DNA of 64,000 nucleotides from Artemia franciscana (lineage: Eukaryota; Arthropoda; Branchiopoda; Anostraca; Artemiidae). A program made the position numbers and the translations under genes. The notes under the pieces were generated by a model. It was not told where the DNA came from and searched no databases. It worked only from the letters and a program-made list of their open reading frames with translations. Shown here piece by piece: positions 24,263-36,470 of the stretch; positions within the stretch are counted from its first letter, which is position 1; the number at the start of each line of letters is the position of its first letter. The stretch lies in the NCBI RefSeq assembly GCF_032884065.1, contig NC_088868.1, positions 122,001-186,000 of the forward strand. The letters run 5' to 3'.

Positions 24263-24483
24263 TTGATTACCGGCAAATGTTTGACAGTTCATATTATTGC
24301 CTTACCAATAAAGTAAATATACCACTCAATGCTTTTTTATGCTCTTTACGAATATAATAATCGCTTCTATTGCAAATTCAAATTTAAACACTTTTTGACC
24401 TAACCTAACTAACCTTACTATAAACAATTTTGGCACTGAAAAAATGTAGCATTATTTTGTCAAAAACACCGCTGAGAAAACGT

Positions 24484-24615
24484 AGTATTATTAGTACTTA
24501 TTGGTTATATAATAAACACTATAAAATTTCGACACAAGAAACTGGTCAAGTAACTTCTTTATGCTGTCGATCATTTGGATGGCAAAGATCGGATGGGATA
24601 ATAGCCCAATAGTTT
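24484..24615 (+). repeat. Second copy of the 5,343 repeat
   Basis: See 5,343-5,520: same order of TACTTATTGGTTATA, TTCGACACAAGAAACTGGTC and GGATGGCAAAGATCGGATGG. Confidence 0.65.
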
Positions 24616-25009
24616 GCTTTGACTAGCGACAGAATATAGTGTATCACCATGGATGTTCAAGTTAAGATTTGGGATTTGCGAGGGACCGAAGAACAGACAA
24701 TTATATTTCTCCAGGATAAGGGGTTGTTGCCCTAAACAAAAAAAACCAAACCTTAAATACCTTATAACATTGATCTCAAACTTACTGTTTCATTATAAAT
24801 CTATTTTTTAATGTTATATAATCCACAAGCACTGATTTTCCAATATTAATTTGGATAAATTAATTTTTCCAATGTTATGATGTTTTCTTCTTCCTTGACA
24901 TCGAATTTTAAATAAAAGCATGCGTTTTTCGTCGAAAATATGGAAGCCGGCTATTATGAACGCCAGTTATACTGTTTGCTATAAATTTAACTATATTAAA
25001 TACAGCAAC

Positions 25010-25090
25010 GGTTAGTTTACGTATTTAATATATGCTATGCTTTACCCCCCCCCCCTGATGTGCAAATATATAGCCCAAATTTGTTTCTCA
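25010..25090. mobile_element. Partial foldback MITE (family of 7201)
   Basis: TATTTAATATATGCTATGCTTTACCCCCC and GATGTGCAAATATATAGCCC match the right half of the element at 7201-7355. The left arm is missing its outer part. Confidence 0.6.
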
Positions 25091-26231
25091 ACTATTATGG
25101 ATTTGTAATGACCCCCTATTTAGGTCATTTTTAAGAGGTCAAAAAGTGTATGAATCTGAATTTCCGGTAGAAGCGATCATTATATTTGTAAAGAGCATAA
25201 AAAAGGCATCGAGTGTTATATTCACTTTATACGAAAGCCAGTAATACTGTTTACTATAGTTTTACCGCTTGACAATACCTTACCGCAAGCACTGATTTTC
25301 CGAAGCTTGACAATACCTTCCCGAAGTATGTTTTTGGCCCTGGATTCATTACTGAAAGCTTCGTTTTCCTAACCTAGCCCCTTTCCAAGATAGTGAAAAG
25401 CAGCTAAGCTAGAATTTCTATTAATCACATTATCATGTTCCCTTCGTCTCGTTGTCCACGTTTATAAATCGCTTCAAATATTTTCCCACAATCCCATTGT
25501 AATCACTCAGGGTAAAACTGAATTTCACAGAGTGAAGATTTAGAATATCTGTTATTCAATGCACCACGAGATGAAATCAACGAAGAAATTTATTTTTGGG
25601 CTATGCATGGGAGCATTAGGGTAGGATGTGCATTGTCAGAAACACAAATATGATATTTGGAAAGAGCATCATCGAATGTAACTAATCTATTTTATTAAGA
25701 TATTTCATAAGATAAGGGACAAATTTGTTGTTACTTTAATGAAAACAAAACTAAAAATTCCAGTGTAAATACAAAAAAAATCAAGATTTAGGGGGGGACA
25801 ATGACCATTTGACACCCCTGTTGTAATTCCTATTGTTTCCTTTCCCATATTTATGTCAAAAGACTTCCCTGATGACCACAACCTTTTTGACAAAGGTATC
25901 AAACTAACCTTATTGGTAGGTAAACGAGTGAGTAATATCCAATTTCACTATATATCCAGTTTTCATTTCTATTTAACGAACAAACTATTCAATAAGAGTA
26001 GATGCTGACAGAGACTACCCTACCTAAAGGAACAGGAAGCAAGGTGAGCGGCATAGTGTGTAACGTGCCTTGAAGCTGTTGACGCAAAATACCCCTTGAT
26101 TGTCTACGTGATAATATGTAATGAATCTAAAAATTTCCTGTACGGCTTGGGGAAATAGTAACTTCCGTGGAATTTAGTAGAAAGAAGATACCCCTTTCGC
26201 TAGGTTAGATGGTGCTAAGATAATGTAAGGA
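25091..26231. other. No gene seen
   Basis: Contains the diverged MITE arm at 25,330-25,425. Otherwise unassigned. Confidence 0.4.
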
Positions 26232-26391
26232 ATCGTGGACAGGGTTGCCAGCGGTACAATTGCACCATTTTGGTACATTTCACCTCTAAAGGTACAATCA
26301 ATAAACAATCAAGAGAGATAAAACTCTACAAAAAGAAAACTTCAAACGAGACGACGGCCAGTAGAATTAAAAGACTAAAACAACGCGGGTA

Positions 26392-26421
26392 TTTCGCCTG
26401 TATAAAACAAGGCGTCTTCAG
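26392..26421 (-). ncRNA. Hammerhead-like hairpin, second PLE copy
   Basis: On the minus strand: CTGAAGA (26,421-26,415), one extra C, stem GCCT/AGGC (26,413-26,410 with 26,399-26,396) and GAAA (26,395-26,392). The order and the extra C match 8480-8510, while the stem sequence and loop differ but stay paired. It lies about 160 nt after the PLE stop codon; the other copy lies about 200 nt after its own. Confidence 0.55.
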
Positions 26422-26582
26422 CACAAGATAGAAAATTAAAAGAAAACTAATCTAAAAACCACCTACAAATATAATAAATACAATTGTCGCTACTTATCCA
26501 CGTAGGGAAAAGCAGCTATGCGAGTTACTTCAATGAGAATCAAAGAGCAACTGAGGAAAAATTTATGAAAATTGAAACTTAG

Positions 26583-28868
26583 TTAATTATTCTGTTGCGA
26601 AATAATCCTCTTGTAAGCTAACATTGAAGCAACTCTTTTTGGTCTAGTGGGTAATCTTGTCCCCTCGTGATTGTGTAAAATTTTTATTCCCCCATCGACT
26701 ATTGGTTCATTTTTCAAAAGAATATCATAAATTGGGTCAATATTTAAATTCCCTGTGTCTCTATTTATTGAAATATTAGCAAATATATGTTCTTTAATTT
26801 CTTTAGCCTCCCTCGCCCACTGAGAAAAACCTCTATCATTAGAAATAGCTGTAGCCTCATCAAATTGTATAAAATGTTCAGGATAAAAGAATGTGTGTTC
26901 AGCTAGAGCCGAAACAAAAGTTTCGGGAGGCTTTCTTAATTGTAGGGTTTTTTCTATTGAGTTGCGATGCTCAATAAATCGTTCAGTAAATTGTTGGTGA
27001 GTTCTACCAATATAAAACTTTCCACAGGAACAAGGAATTTTATATACCCCACTAATTAAATCTCCCCGGGTTAAATCCTTCCCAGAATTGAGAAAACTAC
27101 CTAATGGTCTCACTGATTGGAAACAAGTATCAATGTTATGTTTACCCAAAATTCTTTTAAGCATCTCCCCCAAAGTAGGTACATAAGGTAAAGAAATGAA
27201 ACGTTTCGGTAAGTTTAATTTTGTGCACTGTGAAACCCCAATAACCCTATTGTTGTGTTTAATGCGTCTATTTTTTATTATTTTATCAATGAATTTAATC
27301 GGGTAGCTATTACAAAATAAAATATCCCTCAAATATAACAATTCAGAATCTAAAAACTCCCGGGAACAAATTCTGAAAGCTCTATCCACCAGTGCAATCA
27401 CAACCCCTCGTTTCACTGAGATAGGGTGGCAAGAGTGAAAGTTCAAATACCTATCACTGTGGGTAGGCTTTCTATAAACTGAAAAAAGTAAATGGAACTC
27501 ACTTTCGATCAATAAGATATCCAGAAAAGATAGTTTATCACTTTCTTCAAGCTCCACTGTAAATTTTACGTTTTTGTCAAAACTATTTAAATGTTTATGG
27601 AAAAGATCTAAAGATTCTAAACCGTGTTTCCAAATGCAGACCACACCATCCATGAATCTGCCCCAGAAACAAGGAGAGAGCCTAAAACTGTGCATGGCGG
27701 AGGTTTCAATAGATTCCATGAAGAGATTTGCCAACAAACGGGAAAGAGATGCCCCCATAGCCAAACCAAACACCTGTTTATAACATTCACCTCTAAAACC
27801 AAAATAAAGAGAAGGTTTATTGGCAAGAATAACCAATTTCATAATGACTTCAATCTCCAAACTCGCCATGGTCACATCTTGTATCAAATCAAAGTGCTTT
27901 TGTAATTTAATCCTTAATATATCCTCGCACTTTTTCAAGTTACAATTTGAATACATGGACACTACATCAAAACTACAGAGAATTGAATTCTCCTCCAGTG
28001 TGAAATTGTTTAACTTATTAGTAAGATCAGTGGAATTTTGTATATATGATTTTTGTGTTCCTAAGAGTGGACGCAATGCCACCGACAACCACTTTCCTAA
28101 TTTTGCCACTGGTCATGAGAAAGTTGATACAATGGGACGGTGGGGGACTCCCGTCTTATGAATTTTGGGTAGACCATAGATCTTTGGTGCGGAACAACCT
28201 CTTGGATAAAATTTATTATAAAATTGTGGGGTAATGTGTAAATTATTTTTCAGGGACTCCAATTCATTTCTAATCGATTTTACATATTTATCCGTAGGAT
28301 CTAAATCCAATTTCTTGTAAAAAGTGGTATCCGAAATGATTGTATTCATTTTAAGATCATAATCATCGGTGTCCATAATTACAATAGTATTGCCTTTATC
28401 TGCCCTAGTGATAGTAAGGGTCTTATCCTTTTTCAAATCAGAAAGTATTTTAATTTCATTTTTTGTTATATCATTATCAATTTTTTTCATGTTAAAAGTC
28501 TTAAGTTTCCTTACGATTTCAGCTCTAAGTTCTTGAGGAGCTTCGACTTTATCAATAGAAGCCATAATTCCTGACTCTACCTTAGAAATTATTTTTGAAC
28601 AAGAAATTGGGGTTGGAAAACAGAATTTAAAACCCTTCGACAAAACTGCCTCTTGTTGACTATTAAGAGTTTTAGACGACAAATTCTTAGTGGCAGGACC
28701 CAGACAAAAACGAGGATAAAAAGTATCCGAATTCTGGAACTTTTCAAACAAAAGGCTATTGAACTTGTCGACCAAACGAACCTTTGACAAATGGAAATCA
28801 TGGTGGAAAGATCTAACGGCCATTTCCTTAATCCTCAGAAAAATGTCCAATGGAAGGTTATTCCTCAA
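26583..28868 (-). pseudogene. Penelope-like reverse transcriptase with GIY-YIG domain
   Basis: One minus-strand frame of about 762 codons, broken only by a single in-frame TGA at 28,113-28,115 (after HRPIVSTFS), is nearly the usual PLE length. N-terminal part: ADKGNTIVIMD and YGLPKIHKTG, the RT fingers (motifs 1-2). Palm: SFDVVSMYSN (27,974-27,945, motif A, catalytic Asp present). Motif C reads RFMDGVVCIW (FMDG at 27,656-27,645), where the family normally has Y-x-D-D: the second catalytic Asp is replaced by Gly (codon GGT, one base from GAT). Then YRKPTHSDRYL, and GVYKIPCSCGKFYIGRT (near 27,053-27,003), the GIY-YIG nuclease. There is no ATG at the 5-prime limit (TTG at 28,868), so the true N-terminus is missing. 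With the stop and the motif-C change it should be inactive, though the reading frame is otherwise clean. Confidence 0.92.
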
Positions 28869-29257
28869 AAAAAAAAATTTCTAAATTTCCTGGTACATTT
28901 TACAAAATATGGTACAATAAGATTTGACTGGGCGGGACGCAGGGAGCGGAGGGAATTGTAGTTTTTATATATAGGTGACCTGCTATTTTAAGGAGTGACA
29001 CCAAAATGGTCTCTGCAGGGGAAAGGAGGTTTCCCAAATATCTTTGAAAGAAGATATCTGATACTTTGTTCTCTTTATTGTAATGTAACTTTCCGACCGT
29101 CTGCGGGGTGTGCGTAGCGAAAAAAAAAATATTTTCGTTTTGCCCTTAGCACAACACGAAAAAAAAATAGATATGGTACAATCTTTGATCAGTGGTACAA
29201 TTTTAGTGCGTTTTGCGGTACTTTTTCTTCCGAAGCGCTGGGAACACTGGTCGTGAA

Positions 29258-30399
29258 TACTTTAGCCATCCAGATCGGAGAGATTGGTACTAGCCTAAAA
29301 ATACAAGTCTTGATTTATGTCCCTCGGGTAAGAGGATTAGTATTCAACTTATCCAAATGCATATTCTCGTTCTTCTAGTCAGGAGGATTAAAATGCCTCA
29401 ATCTTAAAAGTCATCCGGTTCAGAATCAATTGTGATTCCTTTTCGCCGTTTACAACCTCGAATTGTAGTTGCCCAACCCAAATCCTTTCCATTGTTTCTT
29501 TGCTTTGATTCTGCAAGTTGTCTTGAGCAACACAGCGGTTATACCACATGGGCTATCTTTGTGCTGATCTGCGCTTATTCCGGTAACAAACCCCCCAGGA
29601 TTGTATCTGAGAACCCAATCCTCTTAGTTTCAAAACTCAACCTTGTGACGTGCAACAAAAGTTTGTTTTTCACGATTAGGCCTTAGGTGTTTGCCCCTAA
29701 ATTTTGAAAACACCTTTTATGGTATTTTTGCTGATAAAAATTGCGCCTTCTATATTTTTAAAACGCATTTTACCCCCCTCCCCTACATTTTTGTGAATTG
29801 ACACCACAGCTGCTTCCCACCATTCCTTTACTCCTTCCCACCATTCCATTTACTCCTTTGTATCATAATCAATAAGGGCCATGCATCATCAGTGGTGGTT
29901 TGATCTCTCTCGCGCCCGGAGTAATCTAAGACAAACAAATATAAAACACAATAAACAGAATTTTAAGTCAGCAGAATCTGAATATTCTGAGAGCTACAGA
30001 GCTGATAATTGGAATGATGAAATAAATTAAAGCGATATGGAAAGGTTACCATAGAGCAGAAGAAAAAAAATTGCAGGAAAGAATGTAAAATTTTTCAACA
30101 TCAATTGTAGGTTTAGTTCCTGAAAGATTCGGTTCCAGCACTAGTCTTGTAACTTAATTATAAATGTTAGAAAGTAGCGCAAGAAAAAAAAAGAAAAATT
30201 TAACATTCATATAACCGGGCAAAAAGAAATATGTGGCTAAATTAAACTCCGAAAGAGAATATTCGGAATTGGCTCAGGAAAAATATAGTTGACGTTTCTT
30301 TGAATATCAAGGTTTTAGAATACCTTCATTTTGATCTAATCAATGTGGTGCTTAAAACTAATCTGTCATCAAGAAGAATGTCTGAAAATAGACATGGTC
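29258..30399. other. No gene seen
   Basis: A doubled TACTCCTT(T/C)...CCACCATTCC motif at 29,817-29,860 is the only local repeat. Unassigned. Confidence 0.4.
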
Positions 30400-30680
30400 A
30401 TTCTCTGGTCAATCAATAGAGCTTTTGCATATATTTTTAGGCTACATCAGGGTACAAATCTGTCATGTTTTGACAGTTTAGTAAATTTGAGATCCACAAT
30501 TAAGACACTCAATGTTCTAGAGAGATTAATGTTCCATGGATTGTTTCGACCCGGTCAAAGTTTTCTGTGCTTCATAGGGGGATTAGTAGTTGGAATAGTC
30601 TAGATCAGAGATAAAAAATATTAGCGATATTTTTTTTTAAGAGAGAAATAAAAGAAATCCTTTTTACTAAGTATGAATTT
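30400..30680 (+). pseudogene. LINE reverse transcriptase C-terminus, frameshifted
   Basis: One frame gives AYIFRLHQGTNLSCFDSL (about 30,427-30,480). After a frameshift another gives KFEIHN, a stop where Y is usual, then DTQ...EINVPWIVSTRSKFSVLHRGISSWNSL (30,485-30,600) and FFKREIKEILFTKYEF before TAG. The HNYDTR - hydrophobic - RGxxxWNSL - FKxxLK pattern is the extreme C-terminus of CR1/L2/Rex-type LINE ORF2. No palm domain remains. T-rich text to about 30,960 may be its 3-prime UTR. Confidence 0.7.
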
Positions 30681-30689
30681 TAGTTCTTT

Positions 30690-31224
30690 TGTTCTATTTT
30701 TTTGGGGGGGATCGTAAATAAATGATTGAGTAACTTGTTTTGGCCTCTAGGGGCATGATTTTACTAGTATTGTTGTCGTATTATTGGTTTCATAGTTTTT
30801 TTTCTTCTTTGTCCTATATTATTCTGTAATGTATTTTTGCCAGCCCCTCTGACAATTTTTTTTTACTTCTCGGGATTGCTGTTATTACTTTTTTGTTTTG
30901 GTTTAATAGTAAATGTTTTCTCTCTCATACATAAATTTGAAATGGCTGTGGATAAACTCATGATATACTAGACAAAATTATAGAAACTATTTTTAGAAAA
31001 TGTTAAGTAATACAAAACGCACAAATATAAGACACAGAAAAAAGCAATGGATTTCAGTAATGAAAGCTACATTAATCAGCACGACAAAGCATAATTCTGA
31101 AGATGGTGGGTCAATGTAAAACTCATCTAGAATTGTAAATATTGTTTACTAGGTTGAAGAAAAAACAGAAAAAGGATCCTGGAGCATAGAGAAGAAATTC
31201 TGGAAGCTCCATTCCATTACATTA
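30690..31224. other. No gene seen; possible LINE 3-prime UTR
   Basis: T-rich, with TTTTTTTTCTTCTTTGTCC and TTGGTTTAATAGTAAATG. Nothing else recognised. Confidence 0.35.
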
Positions 31225-31770
31225 CATCAACAACAGTTACGTATATCTTTTACTAATAAAAAGATTCGTAAAAAATTAAAAGTTCTAGTTGCCTTTTTAA
31301 TTAACCAAAAAATTGGAGGGCAACTAGGCTTCCTCCCCACTCTTTTTTTCTCAAAACCATTCGATCAAAATTATGAGAAAGCCATTTAGCCAAAAAAAAA
31401 AAAAAAAATATGCAAATTCCTCTGCGGAGAGCCAAAATCAAAACATGTATTGATTCAAAAAAGCTCAGAAATTAAATAAAAAAAAACAAGTTTTTTCAAC
31501 TGAAAGTAAGGAGCGACATTAAAACTTAAAACAAACAGAAATTACTTCGTATATGAAAGGGGATGCTTCCTCATCAACGCCCCGCTCTTTACGCTAAAGT
31601 TTTTTACTGTTTTAAAAAGAAGAGCTGAGAGGAAAAGTCAAAATTAGCGTAAAGAGCGGGGCGTTTATGAGGAAGCAGTCCCTTTCATATACGAAGTAAT
31701 TTCTGTTCGTTTTAAGTTTTAATGTCGCTCCTTACTTTCAGTTGAAAAAACTTGTTTTTTTTATTTAATT
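31225..31770 (+). repeat. DR-A dispersed repeat, copy 6, with 300-bp palindrome
   Basis: It begins in the body (ACGTATATCTTTTACTAATA) and contains GGAGGGCAACTAGGCTTCC. The end, about 31,470-31,770, is a palindrome from AATTAAATAAAAAAAAACAAG to CTTGTTTTTTTTATTTAATT with inner arms CGTATATGAAAGGGGATGC and GCAGTCCCTTTCATATACG. A TAACAAG-containing flank follows directly. Non-coding. Confidence 0.82.
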
Positions 31771-32189
31771 AACAAGACAAAGCAAACCGTTTCATTTGAT
31801 TTACTTAACATCATCTATATCATATGCATAGTATAACTGCTTGTATCATCATATTCGTGGGAATGAGTACTTTTATCGACACTTCTTTTGGAGGGAACTT
31901 ATGATTATCCATGTTCCGGCCTCCAAGGAGTTCAATGTCCCCGTTTTTTGTATTTTTTCTAATTTTAATTTTCTTAACTTTTTTATTTTGTTTGGACTTA
32001 GAAATTACTTCAACTTTTCTCCATGTTTTAAGATGACATAAAATATTCTTAAAACAAAAAAATCACTTGTGATACATTCGAAATACGAAATGAAGATGAT
32101 ATAGATATGATAGTCGTGAGTGTCCTGTTAGAAATATAATGTTTGTAGTGACAATTTTTTCTTTTTTTTTACTTAGCATTTTTAGGACT
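31771..32189. other. No gene seen
   Basis: AT-rich spacer between DR-A and the 113-bp satellite. Frames here are short and compositionally biased. Confidence 0.4.
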
Positions 32190-33235
32190 TTTAGTATTGG
32201 AGTCTGCATCAAGTCGAAATTAATAAGGTCGTATGTATTTTAAGCGATGACACAACAGCTCATATGGGGGACATGATTCAGCAAAGCCTATTGAAAAGTA
32301 GCGCTTAGTATAGGGGTATGCAAAAAGTCGAAATTAATAAAGTCGTATGTACTTTAAGCGATGATACGACAGTCCTAGAAGAGAAATTATAGAATAAAGC
32401 CTTTTTAATAGTATTGCTTAGCATTGGGGTAGGTATAAAGCCGAAATCAATAAAGTCGTGTATATTTTAAGCGATAATACGACAGCTCTATGAGAGAAAT
32501 GATACAATAAAGCCTTTTGAAAGAGTATTGTTTAGTATTGGGGATATGAATAAAGTCGAAATTAATAAACCTGTATATATTTTAAGCGATGATACGACGA
32601 CTCTATGAGGTAAACGATACAATAAAACCTTTTTAAAAGTATTGCATAGTATTGGAGTATGCATAAAGTTGGAACTAATAAAGTCGTATTTATTTGAAGC
32701 AATGATGCAACAGCCCTATGATATAAATGATGCAATAAAGCTTTTTGAAGAGTATTGTTTGGTATTTGGGTATGCATAAAGTGTAAATTATTAAAGTTAC
32801 ATATATTCTAAGCGATGCTACAACAGCCCTATGACGGGGATGATAGAATAAAGTCTTATGAAAAGCACTGCTTAGTATTGGGGATATACATAAAATTGAA
32901 ATTAATAAACTCATATGTATTTTTAAACGGTGTTACGACAGTCATATGAGGCAAATGATGCAATAAAGCCTCTTTAAAAGTATTGGTTAGTATTGGGGTA
33001 TGCCTGAAGTTGAAGTTAATAAGGTCGTATATATTTAAAGCGATGATACGATCGCCTTATTGGGGAAATGACATAATGATGCCTTTTGAAAAGTATTGTT
33101 TAGCATTTGGGTATGCATAAAGTCAAAATTAATAAAGTGGTGTACAGTTTAAGTGACGACATGGCAGCCCTAGGAGGAAAGAATAGAATAAAGCCTTTTG
33201 AATTGTATTGCTTAGTATTATGGTAGGTAGGTAGG
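32190..33235. repeat. 113-bp satellite array, left block
   Basis: Units carry TAGTATTGGGGTATGCATAAAG...AATTAATAAAGTCGTAT...TTTTAAGCGATGATACGACAG...CCTATGAGG...GATACAATAAAGCCTTTTGAAAAGTATTG. The TAATAAAG landmark falls at 32,221, 32,335, 32,448, 32,564, 32,676 and 32,789, spacing 112-115. About nine units with roughly 10-20% divergence. The array stops at TAGTATTATGG (33,228), where a LINE begins, and resumes at 36,815. Confidence 0.9.
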
Positions 33236-33584
33236 TTTTTTTTATCAACAATATAAACGTAAATAAAAATGACACTACAAATAAATTATTGCAGCAAAAA
33301 GAAAGTCCTATGGAGTCTTACAAGTAATAAATTATTGTAGCAATAAAAAATTCGTATAGATAGCACAAGTCCGAAGGACTTGTGCTTCAAATTCCTGTTA
33401 TGATTTAGTCTTGTAAATAAATATCAAAACATAACAACTCATGATTAAACACCTAGGTTATCTTATATATGAATAACAGCAACACATACACATTAACACT
33501 ATACAAAAAAATAATTCCATTAACGGTTTCAGCCCCCACTCCTCCCCAAGAAACTGCAAAAAAACATCAAAAACCTCCCGCCCT

Positions 33585-34905
33585 TCAAAATCTACTAGTT
33601 GAATAAAATGTTTTCAGTCTATTTTTAAACCCGTATAAAGTGACAAACTCCCTGATGCTAGCCAGCAGATTATTCCAAATAGGAGGCCCCAGAATACAAT
33701 ATGTAAACGGTATATGATGGTTTGACTGTTTTTTGGTTTTCTTTTTCTCATGGCTTAAAAGTTGTGAATTTCTTGTATCATAATTATGGTGCTCATGATT
33801 CATGAGAAAATAATCAAGAAAATAAAAATAATGAAGCAACAATAATCATGCTCAGGGCATAAATGTTTCATGCCTTGGAACACCAAAATTGATGCCTGGT
33901 AGTCACAAATCTGACCAATATTTAAAACATTACACCAAGAAAGGCTAGCAATAGTTTTGGATTCAACCTGCTCTTTTATTTCAGTAATCAATCGAATACT
34001 TTATTTTGCAAAATCTGAATCCTTTTATAAATAGAAAAAAAACTGCTGGCCCAGTAAACGCAACCGTAATCTATACAAGGAAGAACAAGGGAAAAATAAA
34101 TTATTTTTAAAATCTTGAAAGGAAATGTTTTTTTTTACACGTCTCAGAATTCCTAGACCCCTAGACATTTTCGCACCAATAACACTACAATGCTTTTCAA
34201 ACTAATATTATTGTCTAAATAAAACCCCAAATACCTAATTTCAAAAACTTATTAATGGGTAAATGTCCAAAAAAATGTTAGTAACCTACCTCTTCTACTA
34301 AAAATAATGTAATTTTTTTTAGATGCGTTTACTGCCAGGGAACTACCAACTGTAAAACTGCGTAAACGTACAAGTGCTAAGTCAGCCTTATGTACAACCT
34401 CCACCAAACAACAAGCAATTACCTTTATCAAAGTGGCATCCGTGAAAGATGTCAGCGCCTCCTCTCCAACATGTGAAGCCAGCGAATTAACATAAAAAAG
34501 ATAGAGGTCCCAGCACGGAGCCTTGAGCCACTCCACACTTGACACCGAACTCTCTGCTTCTGATAAAGCAACTTTGATAGTGCGGCCATGCAAGTACGAT
34601 GAAAACAAATTTACACAAGTTCTACCTAACCTAAGCCCACTTAGTCTACTTAGAAGAGTAATAAATTCAACAGTTTCAAAAAGCTTACCGAAATCTAAAA
34701 AAACAGTTAAAGGAACCAGATTATATTCAAGAGCTTTATCAACAAAACTTAAATGATGGTGTACTGCATGACTAGTGGAATTTTTACTTCTGAAACCGAA
34801 CTGTCCATCACACAATATTTTTTTCGAATCTAAGAAATCATACAATCGCTTATAAATAACTTTTTCATAAATTTTCCTCAATAAAGGTAAAATCAAATCG
34901 GCCAC
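33585..34905 (-). pseudogene. LINE reverse transcriptase, catalytic motifs lost
   Basis: A 217-codon minus-strand frame (34,905-34,252) reads LLRKIYEKVIYKRLYDFL, GQFGFRSKNSTSHAVHH and LVPLTVFLDFGKLFETVEF (motif A, catalytic Asp retained). Motif B (normally a GVPQGSxLGP block) is reduced to LKAPCWDLYLFYVNSL by a small deletion. Motif C, normally F/YADDT, reads FTDATL, so an Asp is lost. Further fragments in other frames follow: CIDYGCVYWASSF (about 34,080), NIGQICDYQASILVFQGMKH (33,930) and HNYDTRNSQLL...GPPIWNNL (33,780-33,620), the usual C-terminus. A dead copy. Confidence 0.85.
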
Positions 34906-35426
34906 CAGTTACAGGGGTCCAAGGGGTCCCCAGCTTTATGTAAAGGTATGAATTTTGACAGTTTCAGTTCTGACGGGAAATGCTCTTTAACCATTGATAG
35001 ATTGATTAAACTAACCAGTACTGGCAAAAAATACACCGACACAAACTTAAAAGCCTTTAGGTTCAATCAATCCACACTAGAAGAATTTGATTTAAGACCG
35101 TAAACAATTTTTCAACTTCTTCAACAGTATATGGTACAAGTTTCAACCCATCCTGAATGCTTAAAGGATGTTTCTTAAGATTGTTGGTACACCACCTCTA
35201 GACACTTCATTCTTTATATCTATACCAATCTTCGAAAAAAATCACCCATGTAATTTGCTATTTCCAATTTTATCATCAATAATTCTATTATTAATTTTTA
35301 ATTCGGTTATACTCGTATCTTTTTTTTCACATCCTATCACTTCACGGACAATTCCCCAAGGATCTTATATATATTACCTTCCTTACTCTTTAAACAATTT
35401 AAATTAGATTCATTCTTTGTATTTCT

Positions 35427-36470
35427 TCATGATTTATTTACATAGTTTCTCAAGTCCTTAAACTCATTTAAAATCATTTTAGATGGGTTATCAAGATATT
35501 GGCAATACAATTCATTTCTTTGGCCTATTAAACTAAAAATTTCATCATTAATCCACGGATTTCTCGGTTTAGCTTTCTTACAATTAATTTCTTTTAATAG
35601 ACAATTTTTCTCAAACACAGGGTAAAGTATATATGAAAAAATATTAAAAGCTTTTGAAGCATCATTCTTTTCACTATAAAAAACATCCCAAGCCAACGAA
35701 CTAACTTCATATTTAAATTTAGCCTGATTAACTTCTTTCATGTAACGCAGAATTTTATTTTGTATTTTAATTTTACAATCTGATAACTTCTGCAGCGAAC
35801 AAAGAAGCAACAAGTGGTCCAAGCCAGAATAGGTTAATACGTCACACGTGCTATCTTCCACCAAAACTTCACTGACGAGAACATTATCGATCAAAATTGC
35901 AAAATGGTCTGTTAATCGGGATAGGATAAAATTTAACGGGAAAAGACCAAATTAAAGCATGACATTAAAGAAATCCAAATTATTGGCTTGAAAATCCAAT
36001 AAATCAAAGTCGAAGTCACCCATGATTACCATTTTATAAAATTTATATTAATTATTTCAGAAATTAAAATTTAAAATTCCTCTAGAAGAAAATCAAGGAT
36101 AGCATCGTGGGGGTCTATACACCGACGAAATAAGATGTGGATTATTATTATTTGACACTATTTCAATAGCAAAATTTTCAATCTTACCATCACTCTATAA
36201 TGACAAATCTTCCCTTACTTTAAATTTTACGTCATCCTTGATTATAAATACTAAGCCTCCCCCTCCCATCGCTGACTGGTTCTTGGAAATAAGTGTGTAA
36301 CCTGGAAAATTAAATAGCGAAGTGGGACACTGTTCACTAATAAATAATTCGCAATGTTACTTGCACCTCACTGTCAAGTTTGTTAATTATATCAATTAAA
36401 TCTTCATGTGAAGTAGTTAAATGGCAATTCCAGTGAAAATCGGGAATCCGGACAGCATAACGGGTGCACG
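35427..36470 (-). pseudogene. LINE APE-type endonuclease domain, degenerate
   Basis: Reading the minus strand downward: SHEDLIDIINKLDSEVQ (about 36,405), PGYTLISKNQSAMGGGGLVF (36,310-36,250), VYRPPHDAILDFLLEEF (36,110-36,060), VIMGDFDFDLLDFQANNLDF (36,030-35,970), then an open frame of 155 codons (35,894-35,427) with IDNVLVSE, YSGLDHLLLL and KPRNPWINDEIFSLIGQRNE. These are the YRPP, GDF(N/D) and S-x-x-DH landmarks of apurinic-type LINE endonucleases plus the linker to the RT. Several frame changes separate the blocks, so it is not translatable. Confidence 0.8.

Larger units (their letters stand above)
26320..28890 (-). mobile_element. Penelope-like retroelement, near full-length ORF
   Basis: The minus-strand element has one long frame (28,868-26,583) followed by about 260 bp of 3-prime sequence carrying the hammerhead-like hairpin (26,392-26,421). 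The 5-prime limit is near an A-run on the plus strand (28,868-28,878), after which GGTACATTTTACAAAATATGG of the surrounding hAT-like DNA resumes. No second LTR-like copy is seen upstream, so the element is 5-prime truncated or inserted without it. Confidence 0.82.
26232..29257. mobile_element. hAT-like element interrupted by a Penelope-like element
   Basis: The left end CAGGGTTGCCAGCG (26,240-26,253) and right end CGCTGGGAACACTG (29,236-29,249) are inverted, 12 of 14 matching. They are flanked by ATCGTGGA (26,232-26,239) and GTCGTGAA (29,250-29,257), an 8-bp target duplication with two mismatches, as in an old hAT insertion. GGTACA motifs (GGTACAATTGCACC on the left, GGTACAATTTTAGTGCG on the right) continue the similarity inward. 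The original element is short and non-coding; about 26,320-28,890 is a PLE that landed inside it. Confidence 0.7.

Noticed and set aside
27574-28234. Plus-strand open frames opposite the PLE
   Set aside because: Shadows of the minus-strand reverse transcriptase frame.
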